Positions 50,401-60,240 of a stretch of DNA of 64,000 nucleotides are shown in pieces. The notes beneath the pieces were generated by a model. It did no database searches. It saw only the letters and a list, made by a program, of their open reading frames with translations, and was not told the origin of the DNA. The translations under genes were made by a program, and so were the position numbers. The stretch spans positions 1,302,001 to 1,366,000 of the forward strand of contig OZ247430.1 of the NCBI GenBank assembly GCA_965232895.1, written 5' to 3'. Origin of the DNA: Bin87 sp965232895. GTDB lineage: Bacteria; Chloroflexota; Dehalococcoidia; Lucifugimonadales; UBA3495. Numbering within the stretch: the first letter of the stretch is position 1; the number at the start of each line of letters is the position of its first letter.

Positions 50401-50552
50401 CGGGGCAATCGCACCAGCGCTGTCATTCCTGCGCAATCAGGAATCCAGTGATCGAATTCGTCAAATACGCTTCAAATTCGTCCGTCCTGTGACCAATGGA
50501 CTCCGGCTTTCGCCGGAGTGACGGGCGTGGAGCCTATGCTGCGATTGCCCTG
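50401..50552 (-). repeat. 152-bp MITE-like repeat, copy D (reverse orientation)
   Basis: Same element, 152 bp, between CGGGGCAATCGCA and TGCGATTGCCCTG, with both hairpins. It lies in the 1.07-kb gene-free stretch 49890-50963, which consists largely of repeats. Confidence 0.82.
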
Positions 50553-50556
50553 GGGC

Positions 50557-50712
50557 AACTGTTCAGAATTCAGGAGGTTGTCATTGCGAGGCGCTTGCGC
50601 CGTGGCAATCTCGACGGCGCAGCAGCCACGCCCGTCTCGAAGGGCTCCTTTGCGCCAACGGGATTGCCGCGCTGCGCTCGCAATGACATTTTCCCCGCAA
50701 GTCTGAACAGTT
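50557..50712. repeat. 156-bp MITE-like repeat, second family
   Basis: Bounded by AACTGTTCAGA and TCTGAACAGTT (11-bp perfect inverted ends). Inside these is a second inverted pair, TCATTGCGAG and CTCGCAATGA. No coding capacity. It adjoins copy D of the first family almost directly. Confidence 0.75.
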
Positions 50713-50963
50713 ACGCCCTGGGCAAGGGTTTGACATCTGCGACGAATATTTATATGCTTCGATTTATTTTATTAGATATAATTGTACCTGCAATAATTTG
50801 ATGGCTTTTTGTCGACGCGCCGCAACCCGCGGGTTGCAGCCGAGGGCGTCGGAATCGGAATGGGAACTTGGACTGCCGGCAGCCGACCGAAGTGAAGGTG
50901 ACGAACATGACGCGCAAACGCCTATTCTGCCCAGCTCAGCCCCGCAACTTTGGAGGTCGTCTG

Positions 50964-53900
50964 ATGAAGCCGCGATACTATATGCCGCTGGGCTTCCTGG
51001 CGGCGCTGCTGCTGGCGGTGGCGCTGGTGGCCCTGCCGGGCAAGCCGGCTGACGCGCAGACCGCCGTCCTGAACCTGGACATCGAGGACGATAACGTTCT
51101 TGAAGTATCCAGCGAGCTTCTGCGGGTGGCCCTGGCCTCAGACACCGACTTTGACGCGGAGAGCGGCACCAACGTAGGCGGCGGGGCCGACCCGATGACG
51201 TCGGGAACGCCGGCGGAGCCCCAGGGCTTCCTCCTGACGATTTCATCGGAGGGCGCCATCACCGTTCCCGCAGACTGGCCACTGCTGCCGGACGGGCTGA
51301 ACGAGGGCGACGAGTTCCGGCTGATATTCATGACCTCCCAGAAGCGCGACGCGACGTCGTCTGACATCGCCGACTACGACACCTTCGTGCAGAACTCTGC
51401 CGGAGGCAGCAGCGCCCACACGGCGATCAAGTCCCATGCGTCGCGGTTCAAGGTGGTAGGCTCCACACGGGAGGTGGACGCGCGTGACCACACCGGCACC
51501 GACCCCAACAACGACGCGCACATGAACGTGCCCATCTACTGGCTGAATGGCAAGCGAGTGGCGGCGGACAACTCGCGCTTCTGGAGTACGACCTGGGAGA
51601 ACTGGGCAATGGCCGACCGGCGCAACGAAGCCGGCAATCGAGGGGGCGGCGACTTGCAGTGGAGCGGCACAGCCGCTGACGGCACAGCTAGCCTCACTGG
51701 CGCGTTGGGCGAGAATACCCCCACACAGGGCCAGTTTAGGATTTCTGAAGGAACTCTCGGCCCCATGAACAATGGCCAAGAAGTCCCCAAAGCTCAGCAT
51801 CACTCCTTCTATGTCATCTCACCGGTGTTCAGGAAAGCGTTCACGCCGGCCGCGACCGACACCACCGTTCCCGCAGACTGGCCACTGCTGCCGGACGGGC
51901 TGAACGAGGGCAACGAGTTCCGGCTGATATTCATGACCTCCCAGAGGCGCGACGCGACGTCGTCTGACATCGCCGACTACGACGCCTTCGTGCAGAACTC
52001 TGCCGGAGGCAGCGGCGCCCACCCGGCGATCAAGCCCTATGCGTCGCTGTTCAAGGCGGTGGGCTCCACACGGAGTAGGAGCGCGCGTGACCACACCGGC
52101 ACCAACCCCAACAACGCCGGGCACAAGAACATGCCCATCTACTGGCTGAATGGCCAGCGAGTGGCGTTGAACAAGGCGGGCTTCTGGGGTAGTACGTGGG
52201 AGCACTGGACAATGTCCGACCGGCGCACCGAAGCCGGCAGTCAAGGGGACAACGACTGGCACTGGACCGGCACAGATCCTGACGGCACGGTACCGGGGTC
52301 CAGTGGCGCTGCGTTGGGCGAGAATACCCCCAGACGGGGCCGGTTTAAGGCGTCCGATACGGATACCCGCCCCCTGAGCGGCGGCACGAACGCCCCCAAA
52401 GCTCAGCAGCACTCCTTGTATGCCATCTCACCAGTGTTCAAGAAAGAGATCACGACACCCGGGGTGGAGTTCCGTGTTTGTCCTTCAGGCGCAACGTGTG
52501 TCGAGGGCAGTGATGCCGGTTGGGTAGCTCATGATTCTAACGATGGGCCGCCGACGATTGAGCTGAACGAGGGCGGCGCGGCGGTGTCGTATCAGTTCCG
52601 GTTGCGGTTGCCGACGACGGCGCCGACGTTTCGCTCCGTGAATGTGAAGGTGACTCATCCTGGTGACGGGATCATGTCGGCGACGCATAACGCGATCCGT
52701 CCCGGTGATCGGGACTATGATCGGTTGATCTGCCACGGAGGGAGCCGCGAGATCGGTTTGACATCGTACCCCTCTCCGAAGACGCGGGATACGAGTACGG
52801 ACCCTCCCGGTCCGATCCCAACGGTTCATATGCCGCGGCTCGGTGTCGATAGCGGCGGAAATGCGGTGTATTCGGACCAGACCGGTGGCTGCCCGCACAA
52901 TTCGAGGTCAATTACTTGGGCTGATCGTGATGCGTGGCAGACGGTGACCGTGGCTGCCGGTGAAGACCCTGACGCCTTTGATCACATGACGTCCCTGGTG
53001 CATTACACGGTCGCGACCAACGCGCCCCCTAACCTGTTCCAGAAGACGCCTCACGTGAGGGCTAATAGCGACGATCACGATGACCGCGCCGATGAGTGGC
53101 CGGTACGGATACGGATCCTTGACGACGACGAATGGGAGCAGGACTTCGAGGTGTCGTCGGATGGCGGCGCGACCTGGACCAGTTTATTTGACGGGGGTTT
53201 TAACAATGCGCTGCCGAATTCGGTGGGTGCGGGGGAATCGCACAGTTTCAGGGTGAGGTTGAAGAACAACCCGGCGACGCTCGGCAATCGCCCCGACGCG
53301 TTTCAGATTCTGTCTTTTGATTCGCTCAACACCAACGCCAGGGTGTCGTCATCCGTTGATGATTGGCCGTCTCGGGGTAAGGTGGTGGACTGGCCGGCAG
53401 ACACCAGCAATGGAGCATGGAACGGTCAAGTCACGTTCACTGTCCATGCCGCTGACGACGCCGCAGGACAAATCAGCGTCAAGCTCAGGGCCCAGAACCT
53501 GCTGCGGCGCGTTGATAACCAACTGCCGGTAGCCGGAGCCACGCACAAGACCCGCTCCTACACCCATAATCTGACAAGCGCGGCATGCGTCGGCATGTGC
53601 CCGGCCAGCATAATTTCTCACAGCCCATCTGACTGGCCGAGGGAGTGGCTGGTGCTGGCGCAGCAGCCGGAGGTGAGCATTACCGCCGGCAGCGGCGTCA
53701 CCGAGGGCGGCGACGCCAGCTTCACCATCACGGCCAACCCGGCCCCGGCGGCCGACCTCGACGTGAGCGTCACGGTGTCGCAGAGCGGCGACTACGGCGC
53801 GGCCACGGGCCAGCAGACGGTGACCATCCCGACCACGGGCAGCGCCACCCTGACGGTCTCTACCACCAATGACGACGCGGACGAAGCCGACGGGTCGGTA

Positions 53901-54827
53901 ACGGCGACGCTGGACACTCCAGCCGCCGACGCTGGCTACACGGTGTCGGCAACCCAGGGCGCGGGCACGGTCGCCGTCGCGGACGACGACGATCCTGCGC
54001 CTACGACGGGCTACACCGTCGATCCGCAGGTCGTGGCCAACGTGAAGTTGTGGGCGGCAGAGACGCACAACGGCGCGGAGCACGTGAACCGCTGGCAGCG
54101 TGTGCTGGTGGCGTTCGGCGAGCTCGACGCGTCCGGCGTCAGCGGCGTCGCCATGTCCGCCGCCGAGGCGCAGACCTATGCTGACCTGGGCTGGCCGCGG
54201 TGGGTTCCGGTCGTCGCCGAGCTGACCGCGCTGGAGGCATCGGGACAGGAGACGCCCACGCCGGAGGTGAGCATCAGCGCCGGAAGCGGGGTAACCGAGG
54301 GCGGCGACGCCACCTTCACCGTCACGGCCAGCCCGGCGCCGGCGGCCAACCTGGACGTGAGCGTCACGGTGTCGCAGAGCGGCGACTACGGCGCGGCCAC
54401 CGGATCGCGCACGGTGACCATCCCGACTGCGGGCAGCGTCACGCTCACCGTCGGCACGACCGACGACGGGGCGGACGAGGCCGACGGGTCGGTAACGGCG
54501 ACGCTGGACACGCCGGCCGCCGACGCCGGCTATACGGTGTCGGCAACCCAGGGCGCGGCCACGGTGAGCGTGGCCGACGATGACGACGGCGGCTACACCG
54601 TCGATCCGCAGGTCGTGGCCAACGTGAAGTTGTGGATGGCGGAGACGTACCACGGCACGGAGCACGTGAACCGCTGGCAGCGCGTGCTGGTGGCCTTCGG
54701 CGCGCTCGACGCGGCCGGCGTCAGCGGCGTCGCCATGTCCGCCGCCGAGGCGCAGACCTATGCTGACCTGGGCTGGCCGCGGTGGGTTCCGGTCGTCGCC
54801 GAGCTGACCGCGCTGGAGGCATCGTGA
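50964..54827 (+). CDS. very long secreted Calx-beta-repeat protein, stopped by an in-frame TGA
   Basis: 1287 residues from ATG 50964, with TGGAGG 8 bases upstream. Residues 1-32 are a signal peptide (MKPRYYMPLGFLAALLLAV, then a cleavage region at PADAQ). Two copies of a domain beginning VPADWPLLPDGLNEG, each about 180 residues, lie in the first third. A region with SYQFRLRLPTT follows. The rest alternates Calx-beta-like units (GSGVTEGGDA, AANLDVSVTVSQSGDYG, ADEADGSVTATL) with NRWQRVLVAFG modules. The frame meets TGA 54825-54827 where the parallel repeat at 54237 has GGA, and continues open to 56507. Likely an adhesin or surface protein. Confidence 0.82.
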   Translation: MKPRYYMPLGFLAALLLAVALVALPGKPADAQTAVLNLDIEDDNVLEVSSELLRVALASDTDFDAESGTNVGGGADPMTSGTPAEPQGFLLTISSEGAITVPADWPLLPDGLNEGDEFRLIFMTSQKRDATSSDIADYDTFVQNSAGGSSAHTAIKSHASRFKVVGSTREVDARDHTGTDPNNDAHMNVPIYWLNGKRVAADNSRFWSTTWENWAMADRRNEAGNRGGGDLQWSGTAADGTASLTGALGENTPTQGQFRISEGTLGPMNNGQEVPKAQHHSFYVISPVFRKAFTPAATDTTVPADWPLLPDGLNEGNEFRLIFMTSQRRDATSSDIADYDAFVQNSAGGSGAHPAIKPYASLFKAVGSTRSRSARDHTGTNPNNAGHKNMPIYWLNGQRVALNKAGFWGSTWEHWTMSDRRTEAGSQGDNDWHWTGTDPDGTVPGSSGAALGENTPRRGRFKASDTDTRPLSGGTNAPKAQQHSLYAISPVFKKEITTPGVEFRVCPSGATCVEGSDAGWVAHDSNDGPPTIELNEGGAAVSYQFRLRLPTTAPTFRSVNVKVTHPGDGIMSATHNAIRPGDRDYDRLICHGGSREIGLTSYPSPKTRDTSTDPPGPIPTVHMPRLGVDSGGNAVYSDQTGGCPHNSRSITWADRDAWQTVTVAAGEDPDAFDHMTSLVHYTVATNAPPNLFQKTPHVRANSDDHDDRADEWPVRIRILDDDEWEQDFEVSSDGGATWTSLFDGGFNNALPNSVGAGESHSFRVRLKNNPATLGNRPDAFQILSFDSLNTNARVSSSVDDWPSRGKVVDWPADTSNGAWNGQVTFTVHAADDAAGQISVKLRAQNLLRRVDNQLPVAGATHKTRSYTHNLTSAACVGMCPASIISHSPSDWPREWLVLAQQPEVSITAGSGVTEGGDASFTITANPAPAADLDVSVTVSQSGDYGAATGQQTVTIPTTGSATLTVSTTNDDADEADGSVTATLDTPAADAGYTVSATQGAGTVAVADDDDPAPTTGYTVDPQVVANVKLWAAETHNGAEHVNRWQRVLVAFGELDASGVSGVAMSAAEAQTYADLGWPRWVPVVAELTALEASGQETPTPEVSISAGSGVTEGGDATFTVTASPAPAANLDVSVTVSQSGDYGAATGSRTVTIPTAGSVTLTVGTTDDGADEADGSVTATLDTPAADAGYTVSATQGAATVSVADDDDGGYTVDPQVVANVKLWMAETYHGTEHVNRWQRVLVAFGALDAAGVSGVAMSAAEAQTYADLGWPRWVPVVAELTALEAS

Positions 54828-56150
54828 CAGGACGCGCTGACCACGCCGGAGGTGAGCATCACCGCCGGAAGCGGGGTAACCGAAGGCGGCGACGCGACGT
54901 TCACCGTCACGGCCAGTCCGGCCCCGGCGGCCAACCTGGACGTGAGCGTCACGGTGTCGCAAAGCGGCGACTACGGCGCGGCCACGGGCGCGCGCACGGT
55001 GACCATCCCGACCGCGGGCAGCGTCACCCTGACGGTGGGAACAACCAACGACGGGGCGGACGAGGCCGACGGGTCGGTAACGGCGACGCTGGACACGCCG
55101 GCGGCTGACGCTGGCTACACGGTGTCGGCAAGCCAGGGCGCGGCCACGGTTAGCGTGGTCGACGACGATGACCCGCCGACGCCGCTGACCACGCCGGAGG
55201 TGAGCGTCAGCGGCGGCTCAGGCGTGACCGAGGGCGGCGACGCCAGCTTCACCGTCACGGCCAGCCCAGCGCCGGCGGCCAACCTGGACGTGAGCGTCAC
55301 GGTGTCGCAGAGCGGCGACTACGGGGCGGCCACGGGCGCGCGCACGGTGACCATCCCGACCGCGGGCAGCGTCACCCTGACGGTGGGAACGACTAACGAC
55401 GGGGCGGACGAGGCCGACGGTTCGGTCACGGCCACCGTGAACAGTGGCAGCGGCTACACGGTGTCTTCATCCCAGGGCGCGGCCACGGTCAGCGTCGCGG
55501 ACGACGACGTTCCGGAAATCTCGATCAGCGCCGGGAACGGGGTGACCGAGGGCGGCAACGCCACCTTCACCGTCACGGCCAGCCCGGCCCCGGCGGCCAG
55601 CCTGGACGTGAGCGTCACGGTGTCGCAGAGCGGCGACTACGGCGCAACCACCGGCCAGCGGACGGTGACCATCCCGACTGCGGGCAGCGTCACCCTGACG
55701 GTGGGAACGACTAACGACGGGGCGGACGAGGCCGACGGTTCGGTCACGGCCACCGTGAACAGTGGCAGCGGCTACACCGTGTCCTCATCTCAGGGCGCGG
55801 CCACGGTCAGCGTCTCCGACGACGACGTGCCGGAGGTCTCGATCAGCGCCGGCAGCGGCGTGACCGAGGGCGGCGACGCCACCTTCACCGTCACGGCCAG
55901 TCCGGCCCCGGCGGCCAGCCTGGACGTGAGCGTCACGGTGTCGCAGAGCGGCGACTATGGCACAACCACCGGCCAGCGGACGGTGACCATCCCGACCGCG
56001 GGCAGCGTCACGCTCACCGTCGGCACTACCGACGACGAGGCGGACGAAGCCGACGGGTCGGTCACGGCCACGGTGAATACCGGCACCGACTACACGGTGT
56101 CGGCAAGCCAGGGCGCGGCCACGGTCAGCGTGGCCGACGACGACGCGCCG
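53667..56150 (+). repeat. six tandem Calx-beta-like coding repeats
   Basis: Units begin near 53667, 54261, 54846, 55193, 55511 and 55830. The last three follow each other every 318-347 bases with near-identical DNA; the first two are spaced by an extra NRWQRVLVAFG module. High DNA identity suggests recent copy-number change by recombination. Confidence 0.8.
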
Positions 56151-56507
56151 GAACCGGAATCGGAAGTTGAGATCAGCGTCACCGTGGAGGACGCCTCGGG
56201 AACGGAGGGCGACGTGGTGAAGTTCCGGATACGGCTCTCCCATGCCTTGACTGAGGAATTCGAGGTGACCTGGTTAGCCGGGCCGGCCTACCACCTGCGG
56301 GACGACCGGGCGCATTCCGGCGACTACCAGGCCATGTCCGGGGTGATGACGTTCAAGCCGGGCGTAACTGCGCTGACGGGAGAGGTCTGGCTGAATGATG
56401 ACAGCGAGGACGAGCCGGACGAGTACTTCGCGGTGGAGGCATACCTCCCCGGCGAGTGGTTCAAGCCCGCGTCCGTGGGCACCATGACCATCGTGGACGA
56501 CGACTAG
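54828..56507 (+). pseudogene. 3' continuation of the Calx-beta protein beyond the TGA
   Basis: The same frame runs 559 further codons to TAG 56505-56507, with four more Calx-beta-like units and a distinct final one (EISVTVEDASGTEGDVVKFR, then GTMTIVDDD). The first possible start after the TGA is a GTG at 54852 within a repeat, without a ribosome site. So this part is expressed only by readthrough, or after correction of the TGA; a whole product would have 1847 residues counting the TGA position. Confidence 0.7.
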
Positions 56508-56534
56508 CCCGGCTGCGCCGGACAGTCAGGACGC

Positions 56535-56567
56535 AGAGGGGCCGGCGGCATCACCGCCGGCCCCTCT
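56535..56567 (+). terminator. strong hairpin after the Calx-beta gene
   Basis: AGAGGGGCCGGCGG (56535-56548) pairs with CCGCCGGCCCCTCT (56554-56567), loop CATCA; followed by CGATCTC, a weak T content. It lies 28 bases after the final TAG, which supports the whole region to 56507 being one gene. Confidence 0.65.
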
Positions 56568-56698
56568 CGATCTCACGCGTACCCATTATCGACCAATCCA
56601 CCTGCGACTCTTGCCAGGACCGTCGCAACTATCGTCCGCGCCGCAGGTGAAATGCCACAGCCGCGAAAGCGCCTTATTATTGACATAACCCCGGCCGC

Positions 56699-56850
56699 CA
56701 GGGCAATCGCATCATAGGCTCCACGCCCGTCACTCCGGCGAAAGCCGGAGTCCATTAGTCATAGCATGAAAGAATGTGAAGTGTATTTGGCAAATTCGAC
56801 CACTGGATTCCTGCTTGCGCAGGAATGACGGCGATGGTGCGATTGCCCTG
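56699..56850 (+). repeat. 152-bp MITE-like repeat, copy B
   Basis: Ends CAGGGCAATCGCA and TGCGATTGCCCTG, both hairpins intact; nearly the same as copy A at 48494 in orientation and sequence, differing mostly in the middle. The rest of the gene-free stretch 56508-56999 shows only the hairpin at 56535. Confidence 0.85.
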
Positions 56851-56999
56851 CCCCGGCCGCTCCGCTGCGACGACCGCCGCGTCTTTGCTGGTATCATATA
56901 TTGGCGGGAGTGTCACCATGCGGAGCCGTTCCCGATTATAATGACGTATCAACGCGCTGACGACGCCGGTAGCCGGGCCGCGGCGCCAGGAGGTGGGTT

Positions 57000-57329
57000 A
57001 TGCCGAGCAAGGGCAAACGGGTGGCGTCCCGACAGAACGACCTGCGCCGCCGTCGTGGTGGCGCCAACCGCGCGACTGCGGTGCGAAATCCCGCCGCGGC
57101 GTCGCCGGTGGCCGCTTCCGTGGCCGAAGCCGAGCATAATCGTCCTGCGACAACTGCCACGACTTCGACCCCGGCAACTGCCGCCATTGGACGGCCATCT
57201 GCGGGTTCCAGGGGGCGCCGTTTCGATCGACCCGCCGCGTACAACTACGTCGGTTCCGAGCTCACGCGGATCGGCATCTTTTCCGGCGTGTTGGTGGTAG
57301 TGCTCATCGCAGTTTCCTTCGTACTTTAG
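57000..57329 (+). CDS. small basic protein with a C-terminal membrane anchor
   Basis: 109 residues from ATG 57000, with AGGAGGTG 6 bases upstream. The first 85 residues are rich in Arg, Ala and Pro with low complexity; the last 22 (IGIFSGVLVVVLIAVSFVL) form one membrane helix. So it is probably tail-anchored with a basic cytosolic region. Family not recognised. It lies 28 bases before uvrC and may share its transcript. Confidence 0.65.
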   Translation: MPSKGKRVASRQNDLRRRRGGANRATAVRNPAAASPVAASVAEAEHNRPATTATTSTPATAAIGRPSAGSRGRRFDRPAAYNYVGSELTRIGIFSGVLVVVLIAVSFVL

Positions 57330-57357
57330 ATCTTCCGCACGAGGCAGGGATCGGATC

Positions 57358-59214
57358 GTGGTTCGGCAGGAATTCGACCATCGCTTGCTGGTGACGCCGG
57401 AACGCCCCGGTGTTTACCTCATGAAGAACGCCGCTGGCGGGGTGATATACGTGGGTAAGGCGGCGGTCCTGCGGAATCGCCTGCGTTCCTACTTCGGATC
57501 CCCGGCTGGCCTGGATCGCAAGACCCGACGCATGGTCAGCGAACTGGCCGACTTCGAGTACATCGTCACGGACACCGAGGCCGAGGCGCTCATCCTTGAG
57601 AACACGCTCATCAAGCGCCATCGACCCTACTTCAACGTCCGTCTCAAGGACGATAAGACCTATCCTTACCTGAAGGTGGACCTGTCCGAGGATTTTCCCC
57701 GGGTGTACATCACGCGAGGCGTCCACAAGGATGGCGCCCGCTACTTCGGGCCATTCGCCAGCGCCGGCAGCGTCCGCCAGTCCATGGACCTGGTCAAGAA
57801 GCTGTTCCCCTACCGCTCCTGCACCAAGAGGATAACGGGAACCGACCCGCGCCCGTGCCTCGAGTATTACATTCACCGCTGCGTCGGACCCTGCGCCGGC
57901 CTGGCCAGCCAGGATGAGTACGCCGAGGTTGTCAAGCAGGTGGTCCTGTTCCTGGAGGGCAACACCGAAACCGTCACGGGCCAACTGCGTGACAAGATGC
58001 AAGCCGCCGCCGAGGAGTTGGAATTCGAGCGCGCCGCCGCGCTCCGTGATCAGATGGGCGCCATTCAGAAGTTCGAGGAGGAGCGTACCGTCAAGGTGGA
58101 TTCCGGTCGTAAGACCGACCTCGACGCCATTGCCATCTCCGTCGCCGCTAACGAGACCTGGGTGGAGGTGTTCTTCATCCGGCGGGGGAAGATGATCGGC
58201 CGCGATCACTTCTTCATGGAGGGCCCTCAGGATGGGGAGGCCGGCGAAATCATCGCGCAATTCGTCCAGCAGTTCTACGCCACTGCCCTTGAAGTGCCCC
58301 CCGTCGTCATGGTGCAGCACGATCCGCCCACCGAGGACGCTCAGATCCTCCAGGAGTTTCTGCGCGGCCGCCGTGGTGGCGCGGTACGCATGTATCGCCC
58401 GCAGCGCGGCGAAAATCGCCAGTTGATGGAAGTGGTGGCCGCGAACGCCGCCGAGGGCCTCGCGCAGCATCGGGTCAAGTGGCTGAACCGCTCTGACGCC
58501 ATCCAGGGAGCGTTGACCGAGCTGGAGGAGGAGCTCAGCCTGCCTACGGCGCCGCGTCGCATGGAGTGCTACGACATCTCCCACATCCAGGGGAGCAACC
58601 TGGTGGGCAGCATGGTCGTCTTCGATGACGGCAAACCCCGCACCCGGGATTACCGCCGGTTCAAGATCAAGGCCGTGGACGGCGTGGACGACTACGCCAG
58701 CATGAAGGAGATGCTGACCCGCCGGTTCAAGCGCCTGAGCCAGGCCATCGCCAACCCTGATCCCGATGGCAAGGTTGATACGTGGGGAGTTGTGCCGGAC
58801 CTGGTCATCATCGATGGCGGGAAGGGCCACCTCTCGGCGGCTCAGGAGGTGATGCTTCACCTGGGACTGGAACAGATCCCCCTGTGCTCGCTGGCCAAGG
58901 AGAATGAAGAGATATTCGTTCCCCATACCCCGGAACCCATCGTCCTGTCCAGGGAATCCCAGGCGCTCTACCTCATGCAGAGGATCCGCGACGAGGCGCA
59001 CCGGTTCGCCATCAGCTTCCACCGCAACCTGCGCTCCAAGAGCAGCCTGAAATCTCCCATCGACATGGTCACCGGCATCGGCCCCAAGCGGAAGCGCATG
59101 CTGCTCCGCCGGTTCGGTTCCCTCCAGGGCATCAAGGACGCCAGCGTAGAGGAGATTGCCGCCGTCCCCGGCCTGACCAGGTCGCTCGCGGTGCGACTGA
59201 AACAGACCATCTGA
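57358..59214 (+). CDS. uvrC: UvrABC excinuclease subunit C
   Basis: 618 residues from GTG 57358 with GAGG upstream. The N-terminal GIY-YIG nuclease reads GVYLMKNAAG and VIYVGKAAVLRNRLRSYF. The UvrB-interacting UVR motif is EELEFERAAALRDQM near 220. The C-terminal endonuclease has MECYDISHIQGSNLVGSMVV and DLVIIDGGKGHLSAA, and the end is a helix-hairpin-helix pair (GIGPKRKRMLLRRFGSLQGI). It makes both incisions in nucleotide excision repair. Normal length. Confidence 0.95.
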   Translation: MVRQEFDHRLLVTPERPGVYLMKNAAGGVIYVGKAAVLRNRLRSYFGSPAGLDRKTRRMVSELADFEYIVTDTEAEALILENTLIKRHRPYFNVRLKDDKTYPYLKVDLSEDFPRVYITRGVHKDGARYFGPFASAGSVRQSMDLVKKLFPYRSCTKRITGTDPRPCLEYYIHRCVGPCAGLASQDEYAEVVKQVVLFLEGNTETVTGQLRDKMQAAAEELEFERAAALRDQMGAIQKFEEERTVKVDSGRKTDLDAIAISVAANETWVEVFFIRRGKMIGRDHFFMEGPQDGEAGEIIAQFVQQFYATALEVPPVVMVQHDPPTEDAQILQEFLRGRRGGAVRMYRPQRGENRQLMEVVAANAAEGLAQHRVKWLNRSDAIQGALTELEEELSLPTAPRRMECYDISHIQGSNLVGSMVVFDDGKPRTRDYRRFKIKAVDGVDDYASMKEMLTRRFKRLSQAIANPDPDGKVDTWGVVPDLVIIDGGKGHLSAAQEVMLHLGLEQIPLCSLAKENEEIFVPHTPEPIVLSRESQALYLMQRIRDEAHRFAISFHRNLRSKSSLKSPIDMVTGIGPKRKRMLLRRFGSLQGIKDASVEEIAAVPGLTRSLAVRLKQTI

Positions 59215-59460
59215 CCGGACCGCCGCATCAGGTGTCGGTCGCAGACCAGGCTGGGCATCGATCCTGCGGTGTCTTCAGCGGTGTTCGTGACCCCGTTTGC
59301 CGATGTGTTCGGATTTCTGATTTTCCTTGCCGCCGGCGGTTTTCTGGTGGGGGCGTTGGGGTGAGGGATTCGCCCAACCCCGCTGCCTTCCCGCCTTGCC
59401 ATAAATCCCTGAGTTACTTTACTATTGAACCCGACGCAATCGCGTCATCGGGTGTGGCGG
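59215..59460. other. 245-bp intergenic stretch after uvrC
   Basis: No confident gene. One short frame in phase with uvrC encodes a hydrophobic segment (VFGFLIFLAAGGFLVGALG, ending TGA 59362-59364), but there is no ribosome site or clear start. Confidence 0.3.
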
Positions 59461-60150
59461 ATGAATAAGCTCAGCATCACATTGCCAGCCGGCGGTCAGA
59501 TATGCATTGAGACTGACGATGCGGGACTGGTTCGCGAAGTCCTTTATTCGTTCATGCCGCAGCTCACCGGGATCAACGGGGCATCAGCGGACGCACCCAT
59601 TGTGAAACCGGCGGACCCGCCCGCGCACTCCAACGGTCACGCCGCGACCAATGGCTCAACCCAGCACGTGGCCGAACCGCAACGCGCTGCAGTGGTCGCC
59701 GCGGAGAGTAACGGCGCGCCCCCGGTCACGCCTGCCGCGACCGTCATGCAGATTACTCCGCCTCCGTCGGCGCCGCTCGCCGCGCCGCTCAGTGAACCGG
59801 CGCCCACTCCAATGTTGCCCGCTGAAACGATGACCCCTTCGGAGCACGAGTACATCGCGTTTTGTCAGCGAGTCAACCCATTGGGCGACATGCGCCGTGT
59901 AGTGGTTGCCGCCGAAGCAGCGCACCGATACCTGAACATAAGCAGCGTCGATCCCGACAGTCTGGCCCATCTGTTCACCCTGGCCGGATGGCCCATCCCG
60001 CACAGTTTCGTGCAGACGCTGCGCAACGCCGCGCGCACCAAGTTCCGTTGGCTGGAGCGAATCCCCGGCCTGTCGGGCCACTACAAGGTGACCAATACCG
60101 GCCGCAGCATCGTCCTCGGGGAGAGCGAGGTCAAGACCGAAGCCGAATAA
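59461..60150 (+). CDS. hypothetical protein with Pro/Ala linker and C-terminal winged-helix-like domain
   Basis: 229 residues from ATG 59461. An N-terminal beta-rich domain of about 35 residues (KLSITLPAGGQICIETDDAG) is joined by a 100-residue Pro/Ala-rich linker to a helical C-terminal domain (EHEYIAFCQRVNPLGDMRRVV, AHLFTLAGWPIPHSF, RWLERIPGLSGHYKVTNTGRSIV). The C-terminal part has the feel of a winged helix. No signal peptide. Family not recognised. Confidence 0.65.
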   Translation: MNKLSITLPAGGQICIETDDAGLVREVLYSFMPQLTGINGASADAPIVKPADPPAHSNGHAATNGSTQHVAEPQRAAVVAAESNGAPPVTPAATVMQITPPPSAPLAAPLSEPAPTPMLPAETMTPSEHEYIAFCQRVNPLGDMRRVVVAAEAAHRYLNISSVDPDSLAHLFTLAGWPIPHSFVQTLRNAARTKFRWLERIPGLSGHYKVTNTGRSIVLGESEVKTEAE

Positions 60151-60240
60151 TCGGCCCGGGCTCGTGTAGTACAATGATGGCCGCTGCCGCCATTCGCGCG
60201 TCGGCTTCCTTATTCCGGTTCGCGTATTAGGAGTTTCGCC

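Noticed and set aside
47717..54827. TGA read as glycine or tryptophan (alternative genetic code) to explain two in-frame TGA codons
   Set aside because: Many genes here end in TGA with the next start overlapping it as ATGA (4480, 3998, 18270), so TGA is a normal stop.
53349..54962. Long minus-strand frame across the Calx-beta repeats
   Set aside because: It only mirrors the codon pattern of the repeats and consists of RR/GG runs.
53667..56150. Regular repeats that might be taken for a CRISPR-like array
   Set aside because: The units are over 300 bases and code for protein domains.
57304..59022. Long minus-strand open frame opposite uvrC
   Set aside because: It is the GC-rich shadow of a certain gene; its product is low-complexity (H, A, G, V, D, L) with no motif.
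59251..59364. Short hydrophobic frame after uvrC, in phase with it
   Set aside because: No ribosome site or plausible start; could be chance or a remnant of a longer uvrC end.
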